DNA from: Phytophthora colocasiae
Lineage: Eukaryota > Oomycota > Peronosporomycetes > Peronosporales > Peronosporaceae
Assembly (NCBI GenBank): GCA_018806915.1
Contig: JAGKQI010000049.1
Coordinates: forward strand, 1,922,001 to 1,986,000
DNA: 64,000 nt
Direction: 5' to 3'
In this document: positions 1 through 10,440 of the stretch, piece by piece
How positions within the stretch are numbered: the first letter of the stretch is position 1
How the letters are laid out: each line of letters opens with the position of its first letter
Position numbers and translations under genes: made by a program
Notes under the pieces: generated by a model
What the model saw: the letters and a program-made list of their open reading frames with translations, nothing else
What the model was told of the DNA's origin: nothing
Databases searched by the model: none

Positions 1-2835
1 ATGTTCCTCGGTGCTGGCATCATCTTCGCCCTCCTGCGTTTGAACTAACGCAAGCTCGTAGTCTGGCATGGAACTATTCTCCAACATGTCGTGCCATACT
101 TGTTGGTCTCCATCGGCCAGTTTGCTGCTTGGAGTGCTACTCGGTGCATCCTCGAATGTAGGTAGTACACTGTTCTGTACCATCTCATTCCACTGAGTCG
201 CTTTCTCGGCATCCAGCTCTTCACTCTCAGCCACACTGACCATGTCCACGTTACTGTCTTCGCGAACTGAATCTTCATCACACTCCGCGTGTTGTGAAGA
301 TTCTTCACTGTCACTATCTCCATCGTCAAAGTAGCCATCTTCGACAAACTCTGTAAACGTTTGCAGCCATTTGTTCACTTTGGTCTTGAACGTACTGCCG
401 TATCTGTCCTTATACTTAATCGATTCGTTCACTTTCACGTCTGCAACGAAGCCTTTCTGATGCTCCGTAGGGAAATACACTTGACAACCCACAACATCTT
501 CCTGGTAGCCGATAAGAAATCCCACCTTGCAGTTCACAGCCAACTTCGTACGCTTGGCGACCGGAGTGTGGCAATACACCAGTGAACCAAAAGTCCGGAT
601 ATGATGAAGATCCGGTTTCGTTCCATACACCATTTCATACGGCGTACGGCCAGCCCCCTTACAGAAAACTCTGTTCTTGATGTAGACTGCTGTCTGTAGG
701 GCATGTGTCCAGAACGATCTCGGTAACCCCGAGTCGTGCATCATAGTCTTGACCATACTGATCAGCGTCTGGTGAGTTCGCTCTACCAGGTTCAACTGCG
801 ATGATTTAGGACCAACTTTGGTGTGAACAATTCCCTTGTCTGCGTACCAACGCTCCATTGCATTGTTGCAAAACTCCTTGCCTTTGTCCGTTAGCACCTC
901 CTTCACGGGTCCAACCACTTCGTCGTCTTTATCGTGAGTCTCAGCACACCACTGGCGAGTCACAACTGTGTCCACCCGGCGTCCGTGTTGCCGTTCGGCC
1001 CACGTGATATACTGCTTCATGTATTCGTTCACTTCCCCTTCTGTCTTAGACTTCAACAGGTACGTGGTCACGAAGCGAGAGAATCCGTCCATAATGACCA
1101 ACACTGCACTGTACTGTGTCCCATTGTGTAGTCCAGGAATCAATAAGTCAGCGAAGATCATGTCATTCACCTTCTCAATGTTTCGCTCGAGCTTCTTGCA
1201 AAATGTCTTACGTCTCTGCTTGCCGAAATGACAGTCAGCGCAATCCATTTTCCCACGTTTCTTTAGCATGATGCCCTTGGCCATCCCGCGATCAACCATC
1301 AGGCGTATGTACTCTGAACAAGTGTGTCCGAGGCGCGTGTGCCAGACGTCAAGATCCTCAACTCCATCAGTTACTGCGAAATTTGCCAGTACACGCTTCT
1401 TAACTGCTGCAGTCTTCTTGCTGTTGACTTTGACACCGCCAATATTGTGCACTTCGAAAGTCCATAAGCGATGGTCTTGTTTCGTTCGAATCACCTCGGT
1501 ACCATCCTTTGACATGCCGAAAATCATTGCCTCCTGATCCCAAGACATCTTGAAGCCCTGCTCCAATGCTTGTCCCGGCGAGAACAGGTTGCATCCAGCC
1601 GCAGGTACATATAGTACATCCTCCACGAAAACGAAAACCATCTCTTCATCAATCATGCTGGCTAGTATAATCGTTCCAAAGCCTTCTGCTTGGGCATCAA
1701 CACCATCAGCAAACCCTGATATTGTCGGGTTCCAGTCACTGTCCTCCATGCTGTTCAACACAGTAAAGTACTCCTTGCTTGTCACAATGTGAGCGTTGGT
1801 CCCGCTATCGAAGTACCAACGGCTTGGATCGTAGTTCTTAGCGACGCGCTTCACTACTTCTCCCACCACCACGTCACGTTTGTGTGCGAGGTTGACAACT
1901 TCATCTGCGTTTTGTGAGGTCACTTTCTCCACAGACTTCTCACCAATGCGTGCCATCTTGGCCTGTCCATTCTTCTTGGCGCCGGATTTCTCCTCCAGCT
2001 CTGGGCAGCTGCTCTTATAGTGGCCTTTGACACCACAATTAAAACACTCGATCTCTGTCTTCGGTGTCTTCTTCTTAGTTGAGTCACCAGAAGGTTTGTT
2101 GCTGCTGTCTTTCTGGTTTCCTGAAGAACTTACTTTCTTCTTGGAGCCTTGATTATTCCCAAATGCATTCTTCTCCCAGTCCTTGCTACGAGACTCAGCC
2201 GTGAGAATCAATTCTCGCAACAACTCAGGTGTGTATTTGCCCATATTGGAGCTAAATAGCACTTTTCTTCGGAGTTCGTTGTAGCAAATTTGCGTCGGGA
2301 GACTTCTTAGCAGCATATCCACCATCTGGAGGTCGCTCAGTGGCGAGCCGAGCTCGTCGAGTTCGTTCTTGATGCGAAACATGGTGTACAAGTGTGCACG
2401 CACGTCACCATTCGTGCGCAGATGAGTCCGGTGCAGCTCTCCTTGTAAGCGGTACACTTTCTGCGCCTTGGTGGCATCGTTGTTCTTTCCTTCGTAGATC
2501 TTGCACAGCTCAGCCCACATGTCGGTACCATTCTTCTGGTCCATCAACTGCTGAGCGAGTGTGGTCTTCAGCGAGCCCATGATCAGCATCTGGATCTTGG
2601 CTTGCTTCTTGGTGTGCTCATCCTTCTCGTCTTGACTCCACTGGTCGTCTTCCTTGACCTTACCGGTCGCGATCTGCTCGAGCAAGTCTCTCTGGAACGC
2701 CACAGTCATGGCTTTCTTGTAGAAAGGCCAGTTCTCTCCGTCCCAATGCACTGGGTTGCCGGACGAGTTGATGTGGAACTTCTTGTCCTTGTTGCTTTTG
2801 CGTCTGTCGTCGTCTGAGTCGCTTGAGGATGGCAT
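1..2835 (-). CDS. Ty1/copia Gag-Pol polyprotein, 5' part, runs off the window
   Basis: An ATG at 2835 opens a frame that I read codon by codon to position 1 without a stop (945 codons), so this is the N-terminal part of an intact-looking polyprotein. Visible in order: a gag domain; a CCHC zinc knuckle near residue 263 (CFNCGVKGHYKSSC); an aspartic protease site near residue 341 (WYFDSGTNAHIV); the integrase HHCC region (HTRLGHT and CADCHFGK) at about residues 500-535; and integrase core motifs including DKGKEF and NLVERTHQT. Reverse transcriptase and RNase H would lie beyond the window edge. The order protease-integrase before RT is that of Ty1/copia. The untouched frame contrasts with the broken copia copy at 13320-18421, so this copy could be autonomous. 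A 5' LTR and primer site lie just upstream. Confidence 0.9.
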   Translation of the reverse strand, partial: MPSSSDSDDDRRKSNKDKKFHINSSGNPVHWDGENWPFYKKAMTVAFQRDLLEQIATGKVKEDDQWSQDEKDEHTKKQAKIQMLIMGSLKTTLAQQLMDQKNGTDMWAELCKIYEGKNNDATKAQKVYRLQGELHRTHLRTNGDVRAHLYTMFRIKNELDELGSPLSDLQMVDMLLRSLPTQICYNELRRKVLFSSNMGKYTPELLRELILTAESRSKDWEKNAFGNNQGSKKKVSSSGNQKDSSNKPSGDSTKKKTPKTEIECFNCGVKGHYKSSCPELEEKSGAKKNGQAKMARIGEKSVEKVTSQNADEVVNLAHKRDVVVGEVVKRVAKNYDPSRWYFDSGTNAHIVTSKEYFTVLNSMEDSDWNPTISGFADGVDAQAEGFGTIILASMIDEEMVFVFVEDVLYVPAAGCNLFSPGQALEQGFKMSWDQEAMIFGMSKDGTEVIRTKQDHRLWTFEVHNIGGVKVNSKKTAAVKKRVLANFAVTDGVEDLDVWHTRLGHTCSEYIRLMVDRGMAKGIMLKKRGKMDCADCHFGKQRRKTFCKKLERNIEKVNDMIFADLLIPGLHNGTQYSAVLVIMDGFSRFVTTYLLKSKTEGEVNEYMKQYITWAERQHGRRVDTVVTRQWCAETHDKDDEVVGPVKEVLTDKGKEFCNNAMERWYADKGIVHTKVGPKSSQLNLVERTHQTLISMVKTMMHDSGLPRSFWTHALQTAVYIKNRVFCKGAGRTPYEMVYGTKPDLHHIRTFGSLVYCHTPVAKRTKLAVNCKVGFLIGYQEDVVGCQVYFPTEHQKGFVADVKVNESIKYKDRYGSTFKTKVNKWLQTFTEFVEDGYFDDGDSDSEESSQHAECDEDSVREDSNVDMVSVAESEELDAEKATQWNEMVQNSVLPTFEDAPSSTPSSKLADGDQQVWHDMLENSSMPDYELALVQTQEGEDDASTEEH

Positions 2836-2883
2836 CTTGTTGTGGTAGTGTTGTTTACCGATGTGTAGCGTAGGTCGTAGCTT

Positions 2884-2902
2884 GGGTTTGGGCTCGTAAC
2901 CC
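2884..2902 (-). other. Copia primer-binding site, half-tRNA initiator-Met type
   Basis: Directly inside the LTR, the minus strand reads GGGTTACGAGCCCAAACCC. This is complementary to the anticodon arm of an initiator tRNA-Met (GGGCTCATAACCC in yeast) with one change, not to a tRNA 3' end. Drosophila copia and yeast Ty5 use such internal half-tRNA primers. The second copia element in this window has the same kind of site. Confidence 0.6.
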
Positions 2903-3081
2903 TGTCGGAGTTGAATCAAATGCACTCACACACAACTTGTTTGGTTAAAGGAAACTTTCGGACTGAAGGCAGGTCCGCCGAGTGCGGAATCGATGCCTTT
3001 CTACCATCACTCTGCTAGCTAAGTTTCATAAGACGTCTTCAACTTCTCAGATCGTCTCAAAAGACGGTACGGTTTCCAACA
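2903..3081 (-). repeat. Probable 5' LTR of the truncated copia element
   Basis: The stretch starts TGTCGGAG and ends TTCCAACA on the plus strand. This gives TG...CA ends with a short imperfect inverted repeat, and it abuts the primer site upstream of the gag ATG. The length is about 179 bp. The partner LTR and the target duplication lie outside the window, so the outer boundary is inferred from the termini only. Confidence 0.5.
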
Positions 3082-3514
3082 GACCGCGTTTCATTCTTCG
3101 AGCACTGGCACAGCAGCGATAATGATACCAATAGTATATGTTTATGCCGTGGATACGCAAGAAGTGATAACACTCACCACTTCTTTTTCTCCAATATCCT
3201 TCTTGTTGAGGTACCCGCGGAGATTGTTGCTGCAACGTAAACTGACCTGATGGTGTGGTGGGTGGGTCGGCCATGAAGACGACCAAATTCAATCAGAAAG
3301 CAACTGCGACGAATTCAGGCCAACGCGTTCAACTGGGCAGCTCATGTATTCACAATATCCACTGAACGTAGCACCATCCACCATAGTTTTGTAATCCTGT
3401 TGGGGTCTTGAATATGGTAATCTCTGAAAAGTATCAAGGTTACTCGTAGCAATGTATGCACCGCGAGCCAATATCCCCTGCTCCAAAAGCACTACTCAGT
3501 GATTTTTTCATAGT
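3082..3514. other. Intergenic, no gene recognised
   Basis: About 430 bp between the probable copia LTR and the next gene. Short ORFs occur on the minus strand, but none resembles a known family or has a convincing start. It probably holds the 3' end region of the gene at 3515-4105. Confidence 0.4.
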
Positions 3515-4105
3515 TCATCGCGGCAGATAGTGGCTGTCGTTCTGAATCAACGCTTCTATCTCCTCCAGACGCAGGCGGTCAATATGCGGTTGCATTTGCC
3601 ACGAAGCGAGATACACAGTCACCGTTTCATGCTTCGAGCACTCGAACATGTCACTAGCAATTAGAGTCTTGGCCACCAGCTCGTGTTCATATATGCCCAG
3701 CACCTCTATCAAAAGATGCTCATAACGTCGTCGTCGCTTCTCGCCCAGCGCACTCGCCTGGCTCTCCTCCGTCAACAAGTGACGCATCCGTGCGTAAATA
3801 TCTGCCAAGTTGTTGACTTCGTCTTGAAGGCGCTTGTTACACCGATGAGCTAAATCCCATAGCCGTGAGGTAGCGCGGTCATGCAGCTGCACACAATCTG
3901 CCATCGTTCCCCAATGTTCACCTGTTAGGTATCTGAATAGAGCATTAGACCAAGCAGATCAACAATAACCCCCTGAGATAACTCACGTGGTCCTTTGGAC
4001 ACTGTCAGCGACCTTGGCGAGCTGCTGCTGCCCACGCGCACAGGATGCCTGCCATTCCTGGTCCAGCTTTTTCCACGAGCTCAACCACCAGCAAGAGTCC
4101 TGCAT
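3515..4105 (-). CDS. Unknown helical protein, two exons
   Basis: Gene model: exon 1 4105-3987 and exon 2 3932-3515, with a 54-nt intron (GTGAGT...TTCAG); the phases match and give 178 residues. The second exon alone is an open frame from MADCVQLHDRATSRLWDL. The protein is polar and largely helical, with a charged stretch (GEKRRRRYEHLLIEVLGIYE) and an acidic helical C-terminal part. No signal peptide, membrane segment or catalytic motif is visible, and I do not recognise the family. The intron is supported by continuous frame and good splice consensus, but the upstream ATG at 4105 is a choice; translation could also begin at 3904. Its start lies about 120 bp from the divergent decayed locus at 4223. 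Confidence 0.5.
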
Positions 4106-4222
4106 AGCAATTGGTGACTATAGTATACATATGTATACGTGCAAAGATGGATAGAAAGACAGGTATAGTTGTATTCTATACAGTATACATCATCTTCTTC
4201 GTTGCTCACAAATATCAATCGT

Positions 4223-6190
4223 GATGCTACCAAGCAGCACAGAAGTGTCGATCAAGAAGACGAGGCAAGACGAACGAAGACATCGGGTCGATGCTGAGAG
4301 AGATCCAGTCCTTGTTGAACGCATTTACCGTCTCGAGTAGAACACGTGAACCTCCAGTGTGTGTGGAGGACGAAAAAGAGGAACAAGAAGAAACAGAGGA
4401 AAAAGAGGAAGAAGAAGAGGAGGAGAGGAGGAGAGTGACGATGACGTCGAGATTTTGTCACCTGAGTGGCGTGCGAACCGTACTACCGGTATCGAAAAAC
4501 AGTGTGCTGCAGCTGTTCGACGTCGACAGTCAGAGCCTTCGGGTAGACGCATCCCTAGTAACTTCTGCTACTCCTACGGTTTTCAGATGTGAACAGCATG
4601 CCCCCCCCCCTTCCCCCCCAGCAATGCAATTGGCGCAGAGCAACGTAAAAAGGACCTTAAATAATGCTCCTGGCAGACTTCTAGAAACCACACAAGTTGT
4701 TGGTCAAAAGAGAACCGCCAACCAGTCCTCCACGACTTGGCAACCCTTTCATAAGACCGGACATCCCGGTCATCGGGGGTAGGTGGGCTGTGTTTCCCCG
4801 GATATTTGGCCGCGACACAGCCAATTTCACCTACTTACAGTAGACCACGATCTCCGGTGCCTCAAAGTGCGAAGAAAATTGCCCAGGTAGTAGATAGCTT
4901 GGAGGATCGCTTGTCCGGTCTCTCAGAGGACGCTGTGTTTTCCAAAAGTATCAAGGATGCACTGAAAATTGCCTCTATTCCTCGAATGAATGGAAAGAGG
5001 CCCTTGTTCAGGTTAACAGCGCGAGAGCAGCCACGAAGGAGTTATTGAAGCTGACCATCCTTTCTCCGAATGCTGAGGAAACACATTACCGCCCAGCGGA
5101 CTTACGACAGACTCTGGTTGCCGTTGTACGCGCGGTATTTGGCACTCGTGACAAACTTCAGGAACCATGACTGCGGGATTTGCTTGTTCTCGTCAAGAAG
5201 CTCCAGGACTCATGCGAGTTCACGTTTTCAATGGTACGTGGCTGTGTATACATGAAGTAAATTATTTTGTGCTGATGGCTGGTTGATGATGTCCAGGTGC
5301 ACTACACAGCAACGAAAGTTCATCACACATACATGTACAAACGACCTGAGCGTATTTCTCGTGTTGATCGAAAGAAACTGGCAACGTTTTTATCCGAGAC
5401 CAGAGGAAACGCGAATGATTATTCTACCTCGAGGTTTAAAGAGATATGAGTTTCGTATCGGATCTGCTTGAAGGGACATATGAAGAATGGGAGCCACGAG
5501 AGTATAAGGTTGTTGCAGAGCTTATCGGCAGCATAGTTATTCGGCTGGGCGCTTTCAAGGACAGTCTAGCACAAGTGGGGCGTCTGTATGAGACCCACGG
5601 GTGGTTGTACAAGATGTCGGGACGCTCTTTCTCTCCGACGATCGATTTAACGTCACTGCCGCCCCCACCTATGATGGGCGTATATTTGACGGCGAATTCA
5701 GGCTTTACGGAGACGTCGAAGATGGTTCACGCGAGTCGCAAAAGCGAAGTCTACTAAATTATTCAGTTTTCTCACGATGACGTTGTACGTGTTCCTCGCC
5801 ACTGCCATCCTGACGGCGAGCCGCCAGTTGCTGCTATCCCTCAACGAGCTCATCCGTTTCAACAAGAACTGTTAAGGTCTAAGGGAGCTGGATATCAAAG
5901 GAGAAGGTTGGGGGGTTCTTCAATCATGCCAAGAACTCGAAAAGATGCTGTACCTCATGCGGGTGCTCATGCACCGGTGCCCCAGAATACCAGGAGGCTT
6001 CTGTCAGGTACGTTTGATACAGGTATAGTTGTTCATTTTACTGTTTAAATGATGGATGTGTATGTCTTGTTTTTTCTTTTAGATCGACGTGTTGCTCGCG
6101 CTCTTCCCGTCATCACCATTCGTGTGTCAGTCTCGTGCCGCACGCGCGTCGGAGTGAGTCTCCCATATCGAAAGTGGAACTGAGAAACAA
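4223..6190 (+). pseudogene. Decayed multi-exon locus, unknown family
   Basis: Several coding-like blocks follow each other on the plus strand in different frames. They are an acidic N-terminal stretch (about 4370-4600), a helical block at 4840-4975, its continuation in another frame (ELLKLTILSPNAEETHYRP, about 4990-5165), an in-frame TGA at 5169-5171, then more sequence after a plausible intron (donor near 5233, acceptor near 5297). Another frame runs at 5446-5757 (MSFVSDLLEGTYEEWEP), and a proline/arginine-rich block at about 5771-6007 ends at a good donor with an acceptor near 6083. The frame changes cannot all be introns, so I read this as a gene decaying by indels. A real gene with more introns and one error remains possible. 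No domain was recognised. Confidence 0.35.
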
Positions 6191-6747
6191 GCAAGGGGAA
6201 GAGCGAGTGTAGTGAAGTCGAGGTTGAACTTTTGGTGAAGGTTGAACATAGACAGTTCTGCTTGAGCCAGGTCACTTCAGAAATGGTCGTTGAAAACTGC
6301 GATGAAGACCAACACTGCCAATGACGTCCCAGGAAAACCTTAACCAAAGTGCACACCAGCAATCTACCGGACAACGTCGTCCTGTCAGAAACCTTCAAAA
6401 GTATGCCTATTAGTGGAGTTCTGGGGTTGTATACGTTGGGTCGAGTTGTCCTCTCCGAGCTAATCACTGGCGGTCGTGGCTGTTCTCATGGCGAAATAAA
6501 TCAAGTCGTATGAAGGGCAACACCTTGTTGAACAATCTACCTGCTCAGGGCAATGCTTCATGATGATTTCCCGAGGGTTATGACGTTAAACGGCGAAGGC
6601 AAACTTCAACAACTGCTCACACATCAACAGTACTGTTCATTCTCATCCTGGCCCATTCGAGCACTTGTCAAAGGATCAAGTGACTTGATCCTTTCCACCT
6701 TGCAGTCTCCTGGTACATCCTGCTACTCAGCGAAGCAACCGCTTCGT
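6191..6747. other. Intergenic region upstream of the sugar transporter
   Basis: About 560 bp without a convincing coding frame. Short ORFs on either strand have no recognisable domain. It presumably contains the promoter region of the transporter at 6821. Confidence 0.4.
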
Positions 6748-6761
6748 TCATTCTGCAATTT
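6748..6761 (+). promoter_or_regulatory. Oomycete initiator (Inr) core promoter element
   Basis: TCATTCTGCAATTT matches the oomycete Inr consensus TCATTYYNCAWTTT at every position. It lies 60 nt upstream of the transporter ATG at 6821, the usual distance for oomycete transcription starts. It is the clearest promoter signal in the window and supports the assignment to oomycetes. Confidence 0.75.
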
Positions 6762-6820
6762 GCTTTCAACTAGCAAAGTCCTCCCAACAACCTAGCGTCG
6801 GCGAACTACAACATTGAACC

Positions 6821-8356
6821 ATGGCGGCTGGGGTGATCGTGAACACCCCCGATATCGACGACACACCGACTGAAGGTTCGCGCACATACGCTATCATCGT
6901 CTGCGTCTTTGCGTCGCTGGGAGGCATTTTCTTCGGATATGACCAAGGTGTAACTTCGGGCGTGTTGATCATGGATTCGTTCCTGAATGATTACTGTGTG
7001 GGTTGGCACAACTTCACCTACGCGGACTGTACTAAGTCTACGTCGGACCTTCCTGCTGAATGGACAACCTTCACGGTCTGGTACAACATGGCGTACAACT
7101 TGGGCTGTCTTGTTGGTGCCTTCATGGGCGGCATTGTTGCCGATAAGTTTGGACGTCGAGCGACTATCTTTTCGGCTGGAGTCCTATTCTGCGCTGGTAC
7201 CTCGTGGGTGTGCTTCAACAAGGCCCAGGCGCATACGCTTATGTACATCGCCCGTATCATTCAAGGTTTCGGTGTCGGTAACTCGTCGTTCTCGTTGCCA
7301 CTGTTTGGTGCTGAAATGGCCCCCAAGGAGCTTCGTGGTATGCTGTCTGGATTTATGCAGATGACATGTGTGATCGGACTGTTCCTCGCGAACGTCGTGA
7401 ACATCATCGTGGAGAACCGCAACCGTGGTTGGCGTACGACCAATGGAGTCTCGATGGCGCCTCCCATTGTCGTACTTCTTGGCATTTGGTTTGTGCCTGA
7501 AAGTCCTCGTTGGACGTACCAAAAGAAGGGCAAGGCCGAAGCTGAAAAAGTTTTGAAAAAGCTACGAATGACTGAAAATGTTGGTCATGAACTTGAAGCT
7601 ATTGGTGAACAAATTGCCGAAGAGGAAGCTGGTGGCCAGGGTGTTCTCGACTTAGTCATTAATCCGTCATTGCGGAAACGCTTGATCATCGCTATGGTAC
7701 TTCAGGTGTTGCAACAAGCCACCGGTATCAACCCTATCATGAGCTACGGAGCTCTCATCTTCAAGGACATCACCCAAGCTGGTATCTACTCGTCTCTCTT
7801 CATCTCCGGTGTGAATTTCCTAAGTACCATCCCAGCTATGCGTTGGGTGGACTCGTTCGGTCGACGTCAAATGCTATTGATTGGTGGTGTGGGTATGATT
7901 CTCGGCCATTTGTTCGCCGCGATCCTGTTTACCGCTATCTGTGACGGTAACGTGGACAACGCCGGTTGTCCTAAGGTGGGCGGATGGTTCATCTGCCTTG
8001 GAACAGCGTTCTTCGTCTTCAACTTCGCTATTTCGTGGGGTCCTGTGTGCTGGATCTACCCTGCAGAGATTTTCCCACTTAATGTTCGTGCATCGGCTGT
8101 GTCTCTATCGACGGCTGCTAACTGGGCCATGGGAGCTGTCATGACTGAAGTGGTGAAGCTTTTCCCGTCGCTCAACATCAACGGCGTCTTCTTCCTGTTT
8201 GCGGGTTTGTGTCTTATCTGTCTCGTCTTCGTGTACTTCTTCTGTCCGGAGACCAAGGGAATTCTGCTGGAGGACATCGAGATTCTGTTCCACAAGACCA
8301 AAAATGCCAATTCGCCGAACTTCGTCGAGGTGAAATCACCTGCAAGCTTGGCTTAA
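6821..8356 (+). CDS. MFS sugar transporter (sugar porter family)
   Basis: Intronless, 511 residues, close to the usual 500-550 for sugar porters, with about 12 hydrophobic segments. Family signatures in order: GGIFFGYDQGVTSGV in helix 1, DKFGRR in the loop between helices 2 and 3, PESPRW after helix 6, LQQATGIN in helix 7, the DSFGRR repeat, PAEIFPLNVRA after helix 10 and PETKG after helix 12. It is predicted to be a plasma-membrane hexose/H+ symporter. The first loop (about residues 55-80) contains cysteines and a possible N-glycosylation site (NFT). The start is the first ATG, 60 nt after a perfect oomycete Inr. Substrate cannot be told from sequence; a second, unrelated-looking sugar porter is at 39057-40830. 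Confidence 0.93.
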   Translation: MAAGVIVNTPDIDDTPTEGSRTYAIIVCVFASLGGIFFGYDQGVTSGVLIMDSFLNDYCVGWHNFTYADCTKSTSDLPAEWTTFTVWYNMAYNLGCLVGAFMGGIVADKFGRRATIFSAGVLFCAGTSWVCFNKAQAHTLMYIARIIQGFGVGNSSFSLPLFGAEMAPKELRGMLSGFMQMTCVIGLFLANVVNIIVENRNRGWRTTNGVSMAPPIVVLLGIWFVPESPRWTYQKKGKAEAEKVLKKLRMTENVGHELEAIGEQIAEEEAGGQGVLDLVINPSLRKRLIIAMVLQVLQQATGINPIMSYGALIFKDITQAGIYSSLFISGVNFLSTIPAMRWVDSFGRRQMLLIGGVGMILGHLFAAILFTAICDGNVDNAGCPKVGGWFICLGTAFFVFNFAISWGPVCWIYPAEIFPLNVRASAVSLSTAANWAMGAVMTEVVKLFPSLNINGVFFLFAGLCLICLVFVYFFCPETKGILLEDIEILFHKTKNANSPNFVEVKSPASLA

Positions 8357-8451
8357 GGAGTAACTCAGACAATCTAGTGAGCGAATTGACAACAAACAAT
8401 ACAGCATGGTACTGTAACCGAGTTCAAGTCCCGTCGTGTTTAGTTTTGATC

Positions 8452-10300
8452 TCATTCATATCCGTGATGATACTCCTCAAAGTCGTCCTCATACCCACTG
8501 CCACCACCATCCAACGGATCCATTTCTGCTTTTGCAGAAGCTGAAAGTGGTCCACGGCGTGTGGTGACTTTCGATCGTGACTGGGTATCTCCAAGTAGTT
8601 TGCTATCGTTGTTTGTAGGAGGTTGATGCTGGTGAATGCGCGAACGAGACGGCGAGTCGAAGTCCTCAGCCTCGATGATTTCTTGGATGTCATCACTGTC
8701 GCATTCTGTGTTGTTGGTGTAAATGGCGGTGCCTTTAGCACTCGAACGGCGGGGCAGCTTTGACTTAGGGGCTGCAATTCCCTTCTCCTCGCTGTTTTTG
8801 ATAACAGAGTGAGGCCGGGACTTGTAAAGGGATACAGAGGCGTCAATACCAGCAGCCTTTTGATCGGCTTTATACTCAGTTGAGCGAATTCTGGACGGTT
8901 GTTCTTGTCCAGGTATGTCTTCTTCGATACCTTCGTCGTCACTAAGACAAGATTCTCGGCCAACTCGGCGTTGGTTCTCGCGGTCTCTACGCTCTGCATC
9001 TCGTAACGACCTTAAAAAGGGGTGGTCTAAACACTGTTTAGCCGACAGGCGAAGCTTTGGCTCGAGCTGCAAAGTGTTGACGAGGAAGTCCAAGGTTCCA
9101 TCAAGAAGTGGTCGATTACCTAGGAACTCTTGAAACGACTTGGATGGTGCTTGGAGAGAGACGACACCTCGAGGGACCCGAGGGAGAAGTGCCGCTGGTA
9201 AAGGCCCCAGGTAACTCTGGATGAGATTTCTGTGTGAAAAATGGAAATGTTATCGTCAGGCCACAAAGTTTTAGGTGAACAGCCTTACATTTGCTCAATC
9301 TGTGTGCTGCCAGGAAATATCGGTCTACCTGTCAATAGTTCCATGAGTACACAGCCCACACTCCAAATATCGGCATCGAAATAATAGCGATCGAGTCTAC
9401 AATGAAAATCAAATGAGGTTGGCACTGATGAAATTGAAAGATTTTTTATCCTCGAACCTACCGCAACTCTTGCTCAGGGGGGCGATACCATCTCGTCGAT
9501 ACGTAATCTGTCATCGCATCGCCTTCAAACTGCACAGTTCTCGCAACTCCTACAGATCAAATGTCAATTGGGTCTGTGTAAACCTAATTTCACAAGTAAG
9601 TGACCCACCAAAATCGCACAGCTTGATGTCGCCGCTTTCATCAATGAGGATGTTGTCCGGTTTCACATCTAACACGTAAGTAATGATCGTGGGAAAACAT
9701 CGTTAGCTGCCAAAATGGAATTCACACTACCGCTATTAGCTTTACCTCGGTGAATAATGTGGCTAGAGTGACAGTATTCCAGAGCCTTGCACAGTTGAAA
9801 TACAACTTTCCTGGCTTCCTGTGGGCTGACTCCTTTCTTGTTTTTGGATAAAAGCTGGCAGAAACAAAGTGAGGCGGAGAGCTAGTACATAGCTGCTGTT
9901 CTAACTTGTACCTTGACCATGCCACTGCAGACATAATCAAAGACTAAGTGCAACAAGCCATCATGCCGAAAGCTGTTGCGGTAGGATACGATATTGGGGT
10001 GGGTGAGCATAGAACACGCTTGAATCTCTCGTTTTGATAGCTGCTCATCTGTGAGAGCAAGTGTTACTGGGATGCATTGGTGCAGTACTGATGCAATGCA
10101 CGGCATGTGCTTACCACCAGCGGTCTTAAACTTTTTAATAGCAACAAAGTCTCCAGTAGCCTACACATACATGTACAAGAATGAGTAAACCAAACAACAG
10201 TAAATCATGATAACGGCTTTCCACGTACTTTTTCTTTGGCTTTGTATACGATACCATACGTGCCTTCTCCAATGACTTTCTCCACTACGTACTTATCCAT
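8452..10300 (-). CDS. CDKL-like Ser/Thr protein kinase, eight exons
   Basis: Exons (minus): 10300-10229, 10160-10115, 10048-9912, 9854-9746, 9668-9609, 9549-9462, 9396-9289, 9229-8452. All junctions are GT-AG and the phases close to a 465-residue protein. The kinase domain begins at the N-terminus: glycine loop IGEGTYGIVYKAK, catalytic Lys in VAIKKFK, HRDVKPDN loop, DFG, then the activation segment MTDYVSTRWYRPPE. The TDY activation motif and CMGC-type architecture fit the cyclin-dependent-kinase-like group (CDKL1/4 type). These kinases act in cilium and flagellum length control elsewhere, which would suit an organism with flagellate zoospores; that role is inference. The last third (about residues 290-465) is a low-complexity, charged tail without known domain, ending EEYHHGYE. 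Introns are 57-77 nt. Confidence 0.88.
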
Positions 10301-10440
10301 TGGGTAGTCTTATCCTTCTTCTTGTCGTTCGATGTGCTGGGAGATCTTGAAAACACACTGTCTCGATGCAAAAAAGCCACCCTATTTCCGTTCGAAGTCT
10401 ACAGTATTATTCTTGGGAAAGAAAGCTGAGTCCTTCACGA

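Noticed and set aside
2903..3081. A 5-bp target duplication for the first copia element
   Set aside because: Its other LTR is outside the window, so nothing can be compared.
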